DNA of 64,000 nucleotides from Thiomonas arsenitoxydans (lineage in GTDB: Bacteria > Pseudomonadota > Gammaproteobacteria > Burkholderiales > Burkholderiaceae_C), in NCBI RefSeq assembly GCF_000253115.1, contig NC_014145.1, positions 3,674,779-3,738,778 on the forward strand, in the 5' to 3' direction. The stretch's first letter is position 1; every line of letters begins with the position of its first letter. This document shows, piece after piece, positions 8,160 to 17,474 of this stretch. The translations under genes were made by a program, and so were the position numbers. The notes beneath the pieces were generated by a model. The model made no database searches. It was not told where the DNA came from and worked only from the letters and a program-made list of their open reading frames with translations.

Positions 8160-9392
8160 TCAAAAAGCTTGCTTGAGGACGAGGCTCAGATCGTGGCTGG
8201 AATAGCTGCTATTGGCGGCGGTAGAAGTCTGGTTGTTCAGTGCATAACGCAGAGCAAGTTGCGTGCCCGGGCGCGGCTGGTAGCTGGCCACGAAGTCGGT
8301 GGCGTGAATGTGATCGCGCCGTGGCGTACCGGGGTAGGTGGCCTGCTCTCGCCGGTAATCGGCCTGCAACCGCGTGGTGGCGTTGAGCTGCCAGGACAGA
8401 CCGATCAACGCCCCGGTGAGCACCTGGTAGCTAGTGGTCAGCGTGTTGTAGGGCACCAACCTTCGGTAGAGCGCACCCTGCAGCGTGGTGTCCACGGTCA
8501 GGGCGCGCTTGACAGCGATGTCGGCGATCACGCCGCTGAAGTCGCGCGCGGCCAGCCCATCGGAGCGATAGCGCAGATAACCGGCCGAGCCGCCCAACTG
8601 CCAGAACGCACCGTCTGACCAAATGAAGCGTGCTGTGCCGTCGATCTGGCGATAGTTGGCCGGGGGCGTGCCGCCGACCTGCAGCGCGGCGTTGGGATAA
8701 CGGCCCTGCTGCATGCCCAAGGTGAATGCCAGGGTGTTGCCCGCCGCACTGGTGTAGCGCGGTCCGGCACGCATCTGGGCAATGTTCATGTCATAGGGCC
8801 GCTGACTGGCGGTGCCGTTGCGCACGCGAATCCACGCTGCATCCAGCGTACCGTCCAGACGCCCATACAACTGGCGCGCCCCTCCCGCGCTGAGTACCTG
8901 CTGGCGCACCACATCGCTCAGCGGGGCCTGGAAGATCAGGAGGTTCTGCAGCGTCGCCGTGTCGCTGGCGCCGAGGTAGAGATTCCACTTTGGCGTGTGG
9001 TTCAGTTCGTAGCCCAGCGCCACGTCGTGGCCGGTGTAGTCCAGGCCGTGGTAATGCTGGTATCGCGTTCGTCCGATGATCGCGTGGCCGTGCAGACGGC
9101 CGACGACGCCATCGTCGTCATAGCGCACCCCGGCCTGCGCGGCGCTCCAGCAATCGGACAGTTGCGCGTCTCCAAACTTCGCTTGTGCCGCAGCACCACT
9201 ACTCAGGCCGAACAGATTGCTGCTGCAGGTGTGCTGCAGTTGCAGCACCGGATGGAGCCCCGGAGTCTCTGGCGTCCAGGGCGGCGGGAACTCAGCAGCT
9301 TGCGCGGCGCCCATGACCAACAGCACCAGCGCTGCGGAAACGACCGGTGGACGCAGTACTGCACTGGGATGCTGGCGGGCTGGATTGTTCAT
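8160..9392 (-). CDS. epsL: EpsL-type outer-membrane beta-barrel of exopolysaccharide operon
   Basis: 410 residues with a signal peptide (hydrophobic stretch VVSAALVLLVMGAAQAA, cleavage near AQA-AEF). The remainder has alternating hydrophobic/polar strands with aromatic ends (for example HATDFVASYQPRPGTQLALRY) and ends in Phe (LVLKQAF), the usual outer-membrane barrel C-terminal signature. This matches the EpsL component of methanolan-type EPS operons, whose exact role is not settled; a secretion pore or accessory is likely. It starts inside the stop of the flippase gene (ATGA overlap at 9389-9392). Confidence 0.82.
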   Translation of the reverse strand: MNNPARQHPSAVLRPPVVSAALVLLVMGAAQAAEFPPPWTPETPGLHPVLQLQHTCSSNLFGLSSGAAAQAKFGDAQLSDCWSAAQAGVRYDDDGVVGRLHGHAIIGRTRYQHYHGLDYTGHDVALGYELNHTPKWNLYLGASDTATLQNLLIFQAPLSDVVRQQVLSAGGARQLYGRLDGTLDAAWIRVRNGTASQRPYDMNIAQMRAGPRYTSAAGNTLAFTLGMQQGRYPNAALQVGGTPPANYRQIDGTARFIWSDGAFWQLGGSAGYLRYRSDGLAARDFSGVIADIAVKRALTVDTTLQGALYRRLVPYNTLTTSYQVLTGALIGLSWQLNATTRLQADYRREQATYPGTPRRDHIHATDFVASYQPRPGTQLALRYALNNQTSTAANSSYSSHDLSLVLKQAF

Positions 9393-10864
9393 GCCGGTGT
9401 GTCCGCCGTAGCACGGCGGGGCAGCAGCAGCCGCAACAAGGCATCAACGAAAAAGCGGTTTGCCAGCAGATTGAGCAGTAGGTAAAGCGGGGTGGTAACC
9501 ACCGCACCCACCAGCAACTGCAACAGCGGCGGACCAACCTGCTGCGCCAGCAGCAGCGCGGGAACCATGCTCAGCGCCGCCAGTCCCACCGGGCGCAACA
9601 CCAGCATTGCGAACTCGCCTGCGGCAATATCTGCCAGCGGATGGTAGATAGCCATCCATGCCGGCACCAGCAAACCCAGCGTGGCCGCTGCAAGCAACAG
9701 CGCCAGCCATTGCGGCCCGAATTGCGCCCCAACGACGATGGCGGGCAAGACAACCGCCAGGATGCCCAGGTTCCAACGCAGCTCACGCCCGGCCTGGCCT
9801 ACGCCCAGAATCAGATCACGGATAGGGCTAAACATCGCGCGCACATAGCCCACCACCGCCAGAATGGCGAGCAAATGCCCGGTGCCATGCCATTCGCCGC
9901 CAAACAGAACTCGCACCAGCGGATCGGCGAACAACGCCATACCGACATAAACCGGAGCGTTGAGGGCGCCCACCAAATTGAGGGTGGACAGGGTGATGGC
10001 GCGCACGCGGGCGCGCTCAGCCTGCACGCTGGCGATCAGCGGAAACCCCACCCGCGACAGGATCGGGTTGACGAAGGTCTGCATCTGGTTCATGAAATTG
10101 CGCGGCACGCTGTATAGACCGAGATCAGCGGGGGCGACGAACTTGCCCAGCATCATCACGTCCAGGCTGCGGTTGAGGTTGCTGATCAGCGCACTGGACA
10201 CCGCAGCCAGGCCGAAATGCACATAGGGCTTTAGCTCCGCCCAAGACAGGTGCCAGCGTGGCGTCCAGTCGGCCGAGAGGTAGCGCCACGCCAACCCGCT
10301 GTTGACCACCGCACCGGTGAGACTGGACCACACCAAGGTGTAGGGCCCGGCGCCGTTCAACGCCGCGAGCACAGCCACGGCCATGCTGGCCGCTGCAGCG
10401 AGGGTTTCAATCACCGCCATGGGCTTGAAGCGCAGGTGCTTTTCGGCGTTCATACGAAACTGCGCGCCCACGCCGCTGACCAGAAAGGTGGCCGATGACA
10501 GCGCCAGCAGAGGAAGCAGCCGCGCGTCGCCATACAGCCAGGCGATCAACGGCGCGAGCGCCAGCACCACCGCGCCCAGAAACAGCGCGAACAACACCCC
10601 AGCCCAGAACAAGCTGGAGCGCTCGCCCTCGGTGACGTCGCGACGGTGGATGAAGGCACTGTTGAGCCCTGTGCCGTTGAGTACCCAAGGGAAGGTCAGC
10701 ACTGCGGCAACGATGGCCATGATGCCGTAATCCGCCGGGGTGAGGATGCGGGTGAGCATCACCACCTGCAGCAGTTGCACGAGGGCCCCGGTGGCCGCTG
10801 ACACCGCAGTCCAGCGCACGGCAGAGTAGGCCTGCTCCTTCAGGTTGGGCGGATTGTTGCTCAT
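9389..10864 (-). CDS. Polysaccharide flippase (Wzx/MOP family)
   Basis: 491 residues from the ATG at 10864 (MSNNPPNLKEQAYSAVRW), which overlaps the upstream glycosyltransferase stop by ATGA; the longer open frame upstream is antisense to that gene. About 14 hydrophobic helices fill the sequence, and the N-terminal segment LQVVMLTRILTPADYGIMA is characteristic of the polysaccharide synthase/MOP flippases. It should move undecaprenyl-diphosphate-linked repeat units across the inner membrane before polymerisation by the Wzy-like protein at 3495-4967. Confidence 0.9.
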   Translation of the reverse strand: MSNNPPNLKEQAYSAVRWTAVSAATGALVQLLQVVMLTRILTPADYGIMAIVAAVLTFPWVLNGTGLNSAFIHRRDVTEGERSSLFWAGVLFALFLGAVVLALAPLIAWLYGDARLLPLLALSSATFLVSGVGAQFRMNAEKHLRFKPMAVIETLAAAASMAVAVLAALNGAGPYTLVWSSLTGAVVNSGLAWRYLSADWTPRWHLSWAELKPYVHFGLAAVSSALISNLNRSLDVMMLGKFVAPADLGLYSVPRNFMNQMQTFVNPILSRVGFPLIASVQAERARVRAITLSTLNLVGALNAPVYVGMALFADPLVRVLFGGEWHGTGHLLAILAVVGYVRAMFSPIRDLILGVGQAGRELRWNLGILAVVLPAIVVGAQFGPQWLALLLAAATLGLLVPAWMAIYHPLADIAAGEFAMLVLRPVGLAALSMVPALLLAQQVGPPLLQLLVGAVVTTPLYLLLNLLANRFFVDALLRLLLPRRATADTPA

Positions 10865-11832
10865 GACATGGCGGCGCCGGAACGCGCACGGCGGCCAAGC
10901 CGCATCTGCAGAGCCAGGTATTGCACGAAGCCGCGCACGAGAAAGAAGAAGGGCCGAGTTGGACGCCAGGTGTACTGCGCTCGCAGCGCGATCAGCAGCA
11001 TCTTGAAGGCGGCCCATTTGAAACGGCTGTGCAGGAGGGTCTTGGCGTACATCGCGCCTTCTCCAATGAGATAGAAGCGCCACAGCGCGGGCACGTCTGG
11101 GGCCTTGCGACCGTGGTGATGCCAGACCAGCACGTTGGGCTCATAGCGGCCGGCGCCGCCGGCATCGCTCACCCGCATGGCAACTTCCCAGTCCTCCCCT
11201 GCAAAGCGTGCGCCGGCGCCGAACACCGGGTCGAACCCCCCCTGGCGGAGCAAAGGCTCACGGCGGAAGGCCATATTGGCGCCCTGAACGAAGGCGCCGG
11301 GCACCGGGCGGTTACCCGGTACATCAAACGGGATGGTGGACTCAGCGATGGTCACCGGCGCGTCGTCCGGGTCGAACAGCAAGATGCGCCCGGCGATGTA
11401 GTCCACCGGATGTTCGCGAAAGGTACGAGCAAGTTGCTCCACATAGTCGTCTGCAACGTAGCAGTCGTCATCGGTGAAGCCGATGACCGCGCCGCGCGCC
11501 CAAGGCAGCGCAGCATTGCGCCCGGCGCCGTTGCCGCGCGCGCCCTCGAACAGGGTGCCGGCGGGCACGTCAAGTCCCTCGATGAAGGCGTCGGCGACGG
11601 CGCGGGTGTCGTCGGTCGAGGCGTTGTCGACGATCAGCAGTTCCCAGCGCACGGTCGTGCGCTGGCGTTCAAAGCGCTCGAGGCAAGCGTGGAGCTGCCT
11701 TGCCCGGTTACGGGTGCAGATCACCACGCTGATCTCGATGACTTCGGCCCCGGCCCAATGCGCATTGAAGAAGGGCGCATTGGGCTCAGAGCGCATCTCG
11801 GCTCCGAGGGGATTGCGTGTGCTGGCGTCCAT
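10861..11832 (-). CDS. Glycosyltransferase family 2 (GT-A fold)
   Basis: 323 residues from the ATG at 11832, 4 bases after the upstream stop; longer reading frames lie inside the pyruvyl transferase gene. The catalytic domain begins ISVVICTRNRARQLHACLERF, with LLIVDNASTDDTRAV and the metal-binding FTDDDCYVADDYV near residue 125, plus a later acidic FAGEDWEVAMR that could carry the catalytic base. It probably adds a sugar to the lipid-linked EPS intermediate. A C-terminal hydrophobic/basic tail may associate with the membrane. Donor sugar unknown. Confidence 0.85.
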   Translation of the reverse strand: MDASTRNPLGAEMRSEPNAPFFNAHWAGAEVIEISVVICTRNRARQLHACLERFERQRTTVRWELLIVDNASTDDTRAVADAFIEGLDVPAGTLFEGARGNGAGRNAALPWARGAVIGFTDDDCYVADDYVEQLARTFREHPVDYIAGRILLFDPDDAPVTIAESTIPFDVPGNRPVPGAFVQGANMAFRREPLLRQGGFDPVFGAGARFAGEDWEVAMRVSDAGGAGRYEPNVLVWHHHGRKAPDVPALWRFYLIGEGAMYAKTLLHSRFKWAAFKMLLIALRAQYTWRPTRPFFFLVRGFVQYLALQMRLGRRARSGAAMS

Positions 11833-11836
11833 GGTG

Positions 11837-12739
11837 TCACACCAGCACGCGGCCGATGCCCTCACGTCGCACGAAATGACCGAGCTGCTCCCGCATGCGC
11901 GCATGCGCCGTGTCCAGAGCAGCGTCACTGCTGAGCCGGGGTGAATGCGTCGTTGCCAGCTTGTGCAGGTGATGGGCCGCACGTTCGACCCACCATGTCG
12001 GCGTGAGATCGCGCAAGGTGGACGTGGCGCGACGGCGCGCCGACAACTGACCGGCCAGCACGCTGCCCCGCGGCGCAATCCGTTGCGCCTGTTCGAGCCA
12101 CGAACTGCGCGGCAGATGCGCCCAGTCGATGTGCAGGCCGAGGACCGATCCCCAATCGTTCCACTTCATACGGTGCTTCGGTTCAGGCGAGGCCGCAACC
12201 CAGGGCGTGCGCAGACTGTCGGCAATGATGGCGCCATGCATGGCCTCGGTCAGCAGCAATTCGGCGCCCGCAATCGCTGCCAGCACCGTGTCCACTGGCG
12301 CCGTTGGGTCGATGAACTGCACATCGGCCAGGCGGCAAGCCTGCTCCCATCGCCCCGGCCAGACACTTTCCCAATGAGGCATGAAAGCGACCGAACCCGG
12401 TACAGCCTGCCGGACAATGCCCAGACTGCGGATCAGAATGCCGGCATCGCCGATGGCCTTGTCCTCATCCAGGCCCAGCGCGGTGGCGCTGAGCTTGCCG
12501 CGCACGAAATACACGTCCCACAATGCATCCAGTTCAGGCGGTTCTGTGTAGCCGCCATACCCAGCGCCGAACACCACCTTGCGACGCTTCGGACTGAAGC
12601 CCGTCATGATGGTGGAGCCGATGCCGATGAACAGGTCGCCTGTGCCGTCGAACACCTCGCCGAGCAAGCGCGGCCAGAGCCAATGGTTCAGCTCGTCACC
12701 GAAGTTCGGACTGGCGCCGCGATAAGCATAGAGTTCCAT
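11837..12739 (-). CDS. Polysaccharide pyruvyl transferase family protein
   Basis: 300 residues. The N-terminus YRGASPNFGDELNHWLWPRL matches the start of WcaK/AmsJ-type ketal pyruvyl transferases (usual G-N-x-G-D-x-L-N theme, here N-F-G-D-E-L-N). A two-domain Rossmann-like layout follows, with GIGSTIM, VFGAGYGGY, VYFVRGKLSA and, in the second half, LLLTEAMHGAIIADSLRTPWVA, where the conserved E-x-x-H-G is seen. It would attach pyruvate from phosphoenolpyruvate to a sugar, giving an acidic polymer. A gap of 4 bases separates it from the next glycosyltransferase. Confidence 0.82.
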   Translation of the reverse strand: MELYAYRGASPNFGDELNHWLWPRLLGEVFDGTGDLFIGIGSTIMTGFSPKRRKVVFGAGYGGYTEPPELDALWDVYFVRGKLSATALGLDEDKAIGDAGILIRSLGIVRQAVPGSVAFMPHWESVWPGRWEQACRLADVQFIDPTAPVDTVLAAIAGAELLLTEAMHGAIIADSLRTPWVAASPEPKHRMKWNDWGSVLGLHIDWAHLPRSSWLEQAQRIAPRGSVLAGQLSARRRATSTLRDLTPTWWVERAAHHLHKLATTHSPRLSSDAALDTAHARMREQLGHFVRREGIGRVLV

Positions 12740-12767
12740 GGTCGGGAGGCTCCGTATCGGCTGCTGT

Positions 12768-13727
12768 TCAGCCCATCAGGGCGGGGACCGGGCGGGGCTG
12801 GGGGGTGTCTCGCAGCGAAGATGCGATTTCGCTATCGAGCTTGGCATCAAGCAAATGCAGCAGTTCTCGCGATTCGACGCCGAATTTGCGCGCAAAAAGA
12901 AAGGGTTGAGCCTGCGGACAGGTCTTGCTCGGATGGCGCTCAGGGTGTCGCGTCAGGAATTCGGCATGCGCCAGGGTCAACGGTTCAGGGCGATGGCGCC
13001 GTGTGCTCCAGTCGGTGTAGGTCAGGCAGGGCCGAATGGCCGCTGAGAGGGACGAATTTCCCAGAATGGTGTGGAAACACGACTCGTCCGGACAGATAGT
13101 GTTGCGGTAGAAATCGACATAGGCGGGATGCTCGTCCATGAATTCAAGAACATGCGCCACAGCAGAGCGGGTCAAGGCCCACCACGTTGACCCGCCGTAA
13201 GGTTGCATCTTGCCGAGAACGGGCCCGAAATCCCGTCGCCGGGGAAGCAACCCCATTCCTTGGGCGCTGTGCATCAGCCGGTTAATGACACGAGAGGACG
13301 TCTTCTGCGGCTGATAGGTCGTCAACCGAGACAGGGGCTTCGATTCATCCAACGACGGCATGGACGTCAGATTGATGAATTCCAGATCCGCATGGCCCTG
13401 GAAAAATTGGTGGATGAAGGCGTTGCTGCGCACCGGATAGTCCGCGCCGCTGAGCAGCACGAAACGCGGGGGTGTCTGTCCGGGCTGCGCCAGCGCGGCG
13501 CGCATCAGCAGCACAATGGCATCGACCTGGGAGTAGTCGCCCCAGAACACCCGCGCACGGTCTTGCAGGATATGCACGCGCGGGGCATCCGGCAGGCTGA
13601 AGTCGGTAAGCCGAGATTTTTTGTCGATATGGACGTAGAAATGGCTGTCCGGCGTGGACAGGCGGTCGATCAAGGCACGCAGATGCGCGGGCTGATCGTG
13701 CGCGAGGATGAGGTAGGCGATGTCCAT
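12768..13727 (-). CDS. GT14-family (beta-1,6-N-acetylglucosaminyltransferase-like) enzyme
   Basis: 319 residues. The opening AYLILAHDQPAHLRALID, then FYVHIDKKS, VFWGDYSQVDA and FVLLSGADYPVRS are the order of motifs of the Branch/core-2 (GT14) family, and later GSTWWALTR and PDESCFHTIL are also typical. Bacterial members act in the cytoplasm on glycan precursors; the precise linkage is unknown. A GGAGCC ribosome site precedes the ATG at 13727. Its presence suggests a side branch on the EPS repeat unit, which is inference. Confidence 0.85.
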   Translation of the reverse strand: MDIAYLILAHDQPAHLRALIDRLSTPDSHFYVHIDKKSRLTDFSLPDAPRVHILQDRARVFWGDYSQVDAIVLLMRAALAQPGQTPPRFVLLSGADYPVRSNAFIHQFFQGHADLEFINLTSMPSLDESKPLSRLTTYQPQKTSSRVINRLMHSAQGMGLLPRRRDFGPVLGKMQPYGGSTWWALTRSAVAHVLEFMDEHPAYVDFYRNTICPDESCFHTILGNSSLSAAIRPCLTYTDWSTRRHRPEPLTLAHAEFLTRHPERHPSKTCPQAQPFLFARKFGVESRELLHLLDAKLDSEIASSLRDTPQPRPVPALMG

Positions 13728-13743
13728 GAGCGGCTCCGTGGGA

Positions 13744-14817
13744 TCAGGCCGCGGCCAGCGCGGGACTCAGTTGCGCCTGCGGACCTTTGCGGCCAAGAAG
13801 GTGGAGCTTGACGGTGGTGTGCTCGTTCATCAACGGGCGGTGACTGGCGCGAAACAGGGCGTATCGGGCCAGCAGGGCGGCGCGGTTGCGGTTGACCAGA
13901 ATGCTGCGATAGCGCAGTTCGCGCTGAATCTGCGCGGGCTCCGCGTCCATGCGCAGCAGGGCGGCCCGCAGGGCGCTGAACTCCTCGCTGTAGTTGGTGC
14001 GGGCGCCCAAGTCGAACAATATCCCGCCATGGTTGCAGAAGGGCGTGGGGTCGAAGGTTTCGGCACCAACCATATGGCTCAGTCGCGCAGCCAGATGCCT
14101 AGAGACGCTTTGTGAGGCCGCCATCTGAGCCACGAATTTTTTGCGGCCCACACCGCCGGGGTGCACGCGGTAGCGGATCAGCCGTTGCGGCACGTTGGCC
14201 ACCATGCCAAGCAGGGCAAGCTGGCCGAACAGGAAATAGTCCTCGACCAGATTCTCGAATTCCGCCACCGGCCGCGGCGGCTGTCCGTTGCCGAATTCCA
14301 CGCCGTAGCGCGCACCCAGCGCATGCAGCCGGTCGAGCCGCATGGCCACGGTTGGGTGCGCCACTGGGTTGCAGAACAGCATGGCAGCGGCGATGCGGCC
14401 AGGCTCAAGCGGCAGCGGGTGCTGGCCCAGGGTGCGCCCCTGGTCATCAAAATTGGTGAGCTGCCCGCCCACCACCACCACTTCGGGGTGCGCGGCAAAA
14501 CCCGCCAGAGTATGGCGCAGACGCTCGGGCAGCGCGATGTCATCGGCGTCGTGGCGCACCACGTACTTCGCGTCGCACAGCGCCAGTCCGGCGTTGAGCA
14601 GGCCGGACAGGCCGCGGGCATCTGGCAGGCAGTGGATGCGGATGCGGGGATCGATCAGCGCGCGGGACTGGGCGATCTCCAGAGTGTGATCGGTAGAGCC
14701 GTGGTCGAGGACGAGCAGGCGCCAGTCGGCAACGGTCTGGGCGCGGATGCTATCGATCGCCTCGGCCAGATAGGCCGCGCCATTTTTCACCGGTAGCAGG
14801 ATGTCAAAGGTGGCCAC
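13744..14817 (-). CDS. Glycosyltransferase family 2
   Basis: 357 residues with a GTG start at 14817, supported by TGAGGA upstream and by the gene beginning 7 bases after epsB. Motifs: FDILLPVKNGAAYLAEAIDS, LLVLDHGSTDHTLEI and the nucleotide-sugar site YVVRHDADDIALPERL near residue 95. Family members are cytoplasmic inverting transferases. Being directly after the initiating enzyme EpsB, it may add the second sugar. The C-terminal 100 residues are not recognised. Confidence 0.85.
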   Translation of the reverse strand: MATFDILLPVKNGAAYLAEAIDSIRAQTVADWRLLVLDHGSTDHTLEIAQSRALIDPRIRIHCLPDARGLSGLLNAGLALCDAKYVVRHDADDIALPERLRHTLAGFAAHPEVVVVGGQLTNFDDQGRTLGQHPLPLEPGRIAAAMLFCNPVAHPTVAMRLDRLHALGARYGVEFGNGQPPRPVAEFENLVEDYFLFGQLALLGMVANVPQRLIRYRVHPGGVGRKKFVAQMAASQSVSRHLAARLSHMVGAETFDPTPFCNHGGILFDLGARTNYSEEFSALRAALLRMDAEPAQIQRELRYRSILVNRNRAALLARYALFRASHRPLMNEHTTVKLHLLGRKGPQAQLSPALAAA

Positions 14818-14824
14818 GATGTCC

Positions 14825-16219
14825 TCAGTAGGCGTTCTGACCGCGGAACCCTTTGAAGGCCGTCGCGATGATGATGCGCAGGTCCATACCCAGAGACCAG
14901 TTGCGGATGTAGTGCATGTCGTACTCCACGCGCTTCTCCATCTTGTCCACGCTGTCGGTTTCGCCGCGCCATCCGTTGATTTGCGCCCAGCCAGTGATGC
15001 CTGGCTTGACCTTGTGGCGCAGCATGTAGCCGTGGATCAGCGCGCGGTACTGCTCGTTGTGCGCCACCGCGTGCGGCCGGGGGCCGACGATGGACATCTG
15101 CCCCTGCAGCACATTGAAGAACTGCGGCAGCTCATCGAGTGAAGTGCGCCGAAGGAAGGCCCCCAGCGGAGTGACGCGGAGGTCGCCGCGGGTGGCTTGC
15201 ACCACGGTGTCACCGTTTTCCGTCACGGTCATGCTGCGGAACTTCCAAACCTCCACCACTTGGCCATTGAGCCCGTAGCGCCGCTGGCGGAAGATTGTCG
15301 GGCCGGGCGAGGTCACGCGCACAGCGACTGCGATGGCTAGCAACAAAGGGCTAATCAGCAACAGGATGAGGCTGGAGACGACCACGTCTTCGAGGCGCTT
15401 GAGCAGTCCGCTGATGCCGAAAAACGGCGTGTCGTACACGCTGATGATGGGGTGGCCTGCCACCTCGCGCCAGTTGGCATGGTTGCGCTCGAAAATGTAG
15501 GCATCAGGCACGATGAATACCGAGGCTGTGGTGTCGGCGAGGTCGCGCACAATCTGGTCGATCCGGTGCTCGGCGCAGATCGGTAGAGTGATGAACACGA
15601 AGTCCACCTTGCCCTCGCGGGCGTCGCGCACTAGATCGTCGATGCTGCCCACCAGCGAAAGGCTTTGCAAGTTCAGCCGCTTGACAGCGCGGTCGTCGTA
15701 CACGCCCGCAACCCGCAACCCGGACCACAAGCGGCTGTGAAAGTGCCGCGCGATGCGCTCTGCCGTGCGGTTGGCGCCGATGAAGGCGAGGATGCGAATG
15801 TCGATCCCCTTACGCGCATTTCGCTCGACATGATGGCGCAGATAGGCACGCAGCCCCAGCATGCAGGCTGGCACGCTCAGAGACCAGGTGCCCAGCGCGA
15901 GCCGCGAATAGTCAGAGGTGACATGCAACGCAAAACCCGTGATCAACAGCGCCGATAGCACAGCGAGCCAGACGATGGCGAGCTGCCGCATCTCCTCGCG
16001 CAGCGGCAGAAGTTGCCACGAACCGTATAGATTCCAGAACCGCGCGCTGATTTGGAAGTACAGCAACGCAGTAGTCATCAATAAAAAGGTGTGGTCGGGC
16101 GCAACACTGCCGACCAGCAGCATGCTGCCGTACAGCAGCCCGCCAATGAATAACACATCGACCGCACGCAGCAGGATTTCAGCGTTGTCGTAAGAGGACT
16201 GCACTGCCCCACGCACCAT
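14825..16219 (-). CDS. epsB: Undecaprenyl-phosphate glucose phosphotransferase EpsB/WcaJ-like
   Basis: 464 residues from the ATG at 16219, which has GAGGGG upstream. The N-terminal half has four or five membrane helices and a CoA-binding-like Rossmann region (ILAFIGANRTAERIARHF). The C-terminal half is the bacterial sugar transferase domain: RRYGLNGQVVEVWKFRSM, RRTSLDELPQFFNVLQGQMS, GPRPHAVAHNE and KPGITGWAQINGWRGET. It should transfer hexose-1-phosphate from a UDP-sugar to undecaprenyl phosphate, the committed first step of EPS synthesis. It is the first gene of the leftward operon, so its promoter must lie in 16220-16688. Confidence 0.92.
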   Translation of the reverse strand: MVRGAVQSSYDNAEILLRAVDVLFIGGLLYGSMLLVGSVAPDHTFLLMTTALLYFQISARFWNLYGSWQLLPLREEMRQLAIVWLAVLSALLITGFALHVTSDYSRLALGTWSLSVPACMLGLRAYLRHHVERNARKGIDIRILAFIGANRTAERIARHFHSRLWSGLRVAGVYDDRAVKRLNLQSLSLVGSIDDLVRDAREGKVDFVFITLPICAEHRIDQIVRDLADTTASVFIVPDAYIFERNHANWREVAGHPIISVYDTPFFGISGLLKRLEDVVVSSLILLLISPLLLAIAVAVRVTSPGPTIFRQRRYGLNGQVVEVWKFRSMTVTENGDTVVQATRGDLRVTPLGAFLRRTSLDELPQFFNVLQGQMSIVGPRPHAVAHNEQYRALIHGYMLRHKVKPGITGWAQINGWRGETDSVDKMEKRVEYDMHYIRNWSLGMDLRIIIATAFKGFRGQNAY

Positions 16220-16688
16220 GATTCGACCCCTCGCTGAGTATGACAATGCGCCCGACCGGGACTGCGTCGAACGTACCGGTCGCCTATGCCTAGCCGCCGG
16301 CGCAATTTCTTGCCGATGCGACCGCAGATGCGACGTTTTCACCATCGCTCATGCAATTCCCAGGCCATCGAGTCGGCTGGGTGCAAAGCGCCCCCATGAA
16401 ACGCGGGAATCTGCCCAATGGCCGAACAGGAGCCGGGCATGCGGGCAGCTCGGTAACACGCAGACGGAAGCACTGCCGAAATCGGCCTGCCGAAGTAATT
16501 TGCATTGCAGTTGCGCACCGTAGCGGTGCGCCGGCACCCCGGTGCCGCGCATCATCGCACTGCTGCAGTGCAGCATTCGCAGGGTGACAGCCGCCTAGCG
16601 TCGCGACAAACCGGGTTCGGAATTTGCTAAGTGCACACTATCTTGGCTCACACGCAGAGGCCTCCAAATTGTGGTCTCAGGAGAGTGC
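16220..16688. promoter_or_regulatory. Divergent intergenic region between EPS operon and PhyH gene
   Basis: About 470 bases with no convincing gene. It must hold the promoter of the whole EPS operon (minus strand) and of the dioxygenase gene (plus strand). The only readable signals are the ribosome sites at its two ends (GAGGGG before epsB, AGGAG before 16689) and a cluster of palindromes at 16513-16571. I see no convincing sigma-70 -35/-10 pair for either direction. Confidence 0.5.
16513..16571. repeat. Three consecutive perfect palindromes upstream of the EPS operon
   Basis: Three inverted repeats stand end to end: GCGCACCG-TAG-CGGTGCGC (16513-16531), GGCACC-CC-GGTGCC (16533-16546) and GCACTGC-T-GCAGTGC (16557-16571). 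They could fold as three successive hairpins in the leader of either transcript or act as protein binding sites. No T-run follows, so these are not simple terminators. Confidence 0.6.
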
Positions 16689-17474
16689 ATGACAACCGAC
16701 GCCATCTCGAGCCGCGCGCCCACTCCTGATGAACGCAACCGTTGGCAGCGCGACGGCTTCGTGCCGCTGCCCGGGCTGTTTCCCCGCAACGCCGTGACTG
16801 AGGTAGAGCGTCTGCTAGACGGCCTCTACATTGCGCATCAGGCCGCTCGGCCCGACGACTGGACACAGCAGCGCGACGGTCAGGCCACCTCAGTAGAAAT
16901 CCTACGCACGACAGAGCGCGAACCGCGGCTGCTCTTCACCGAGGTGTACCGACGCTGTGAGTGCTTTGCCAGTCAATTGCTGAACATGCCGGTGGAATGC
17001 GTATTCGAGCATGTCATCCGCAAGCCTGGGGGCGTGGGCACTGGCACCTTCTGGCATCAGGACTGCTATTACGAAAAAGTCGAGCCCTGGCGCTGCAAGC
17101 ACCGTGTGCATTTCTGGATTCCGATGGCCGACGTGGCGCTTCACGGAGGCGCCATGCGCTACGTTCCCAACACGCACGGCGGCCAGCGCTATCCGCACGA
17201 CACCATCCCCGGTGAACGCAATACCCACTACGTAATGGCCAGCGGCTTCGACCAGAGCACCGCTGTGGACGTACCCATTCAGGCAGGAGGCGCCATCGCG
17301 CACCACCCTCACCTGCTGCACGCCAGCGGGCCCAACACATCACCAGAAGGGAGAACCGCGTGGATTCTGCAGTTTGCCCGTCCGCGAACTGTCACGCAAA
17401 AACTCTACTTCCGTGCCCTGGGGCTGAAGGCTCGGGCACTGGGTCAGCTCAACCTCAACCCCGCAGCCGATTGA
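16689..17474 (+). CDS. Phytanoyl-CoA dioxygenase (PhyH) family protein
   Basis: 261 residues from the ATG at 16689, which has AGGAG 7 bases upstream; an earlier in-frame start at 16671 lacks a site. It begins with the usual WQRDGFVPLPGLF segment. The Fe(II) ligands appear as the H-x-D of FWHQDCYYE and a distal His in AHHPHLLHASGPN, followed by the 2-oxoglutarate-binding Arg in SPEGRTAWILQF. Family members hydroxylate diverse small molecules; the substrate cannot be inferred. It is divergent from the EPS operon and overlaps the next, convergent gene by 20 bases at the 3' end. Confidence 0.85.
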   Translation: MTTDAISSRAPTPDERNRWQRDGFVPLPGLFPRNAVTEVERLLDGLYIAHQAARPDDWTQQRDGQATSVEILRTTEREPRLLFTEVYRRCECFASQLLNMPVECVFEHVIRKPGGVGTGTFWHQDCYYEKVEPWRCKHRVHFWIPMADVALHGGAMRYVPNTHGGQRYPHDTIPGERNTHYVMASGFDQSTAVDVPIQAGGAIAHHPHLLHASGPNTSPEGRTAWILQFARPRTVTQKLYFRALGLKARALGQLNLNPAAD

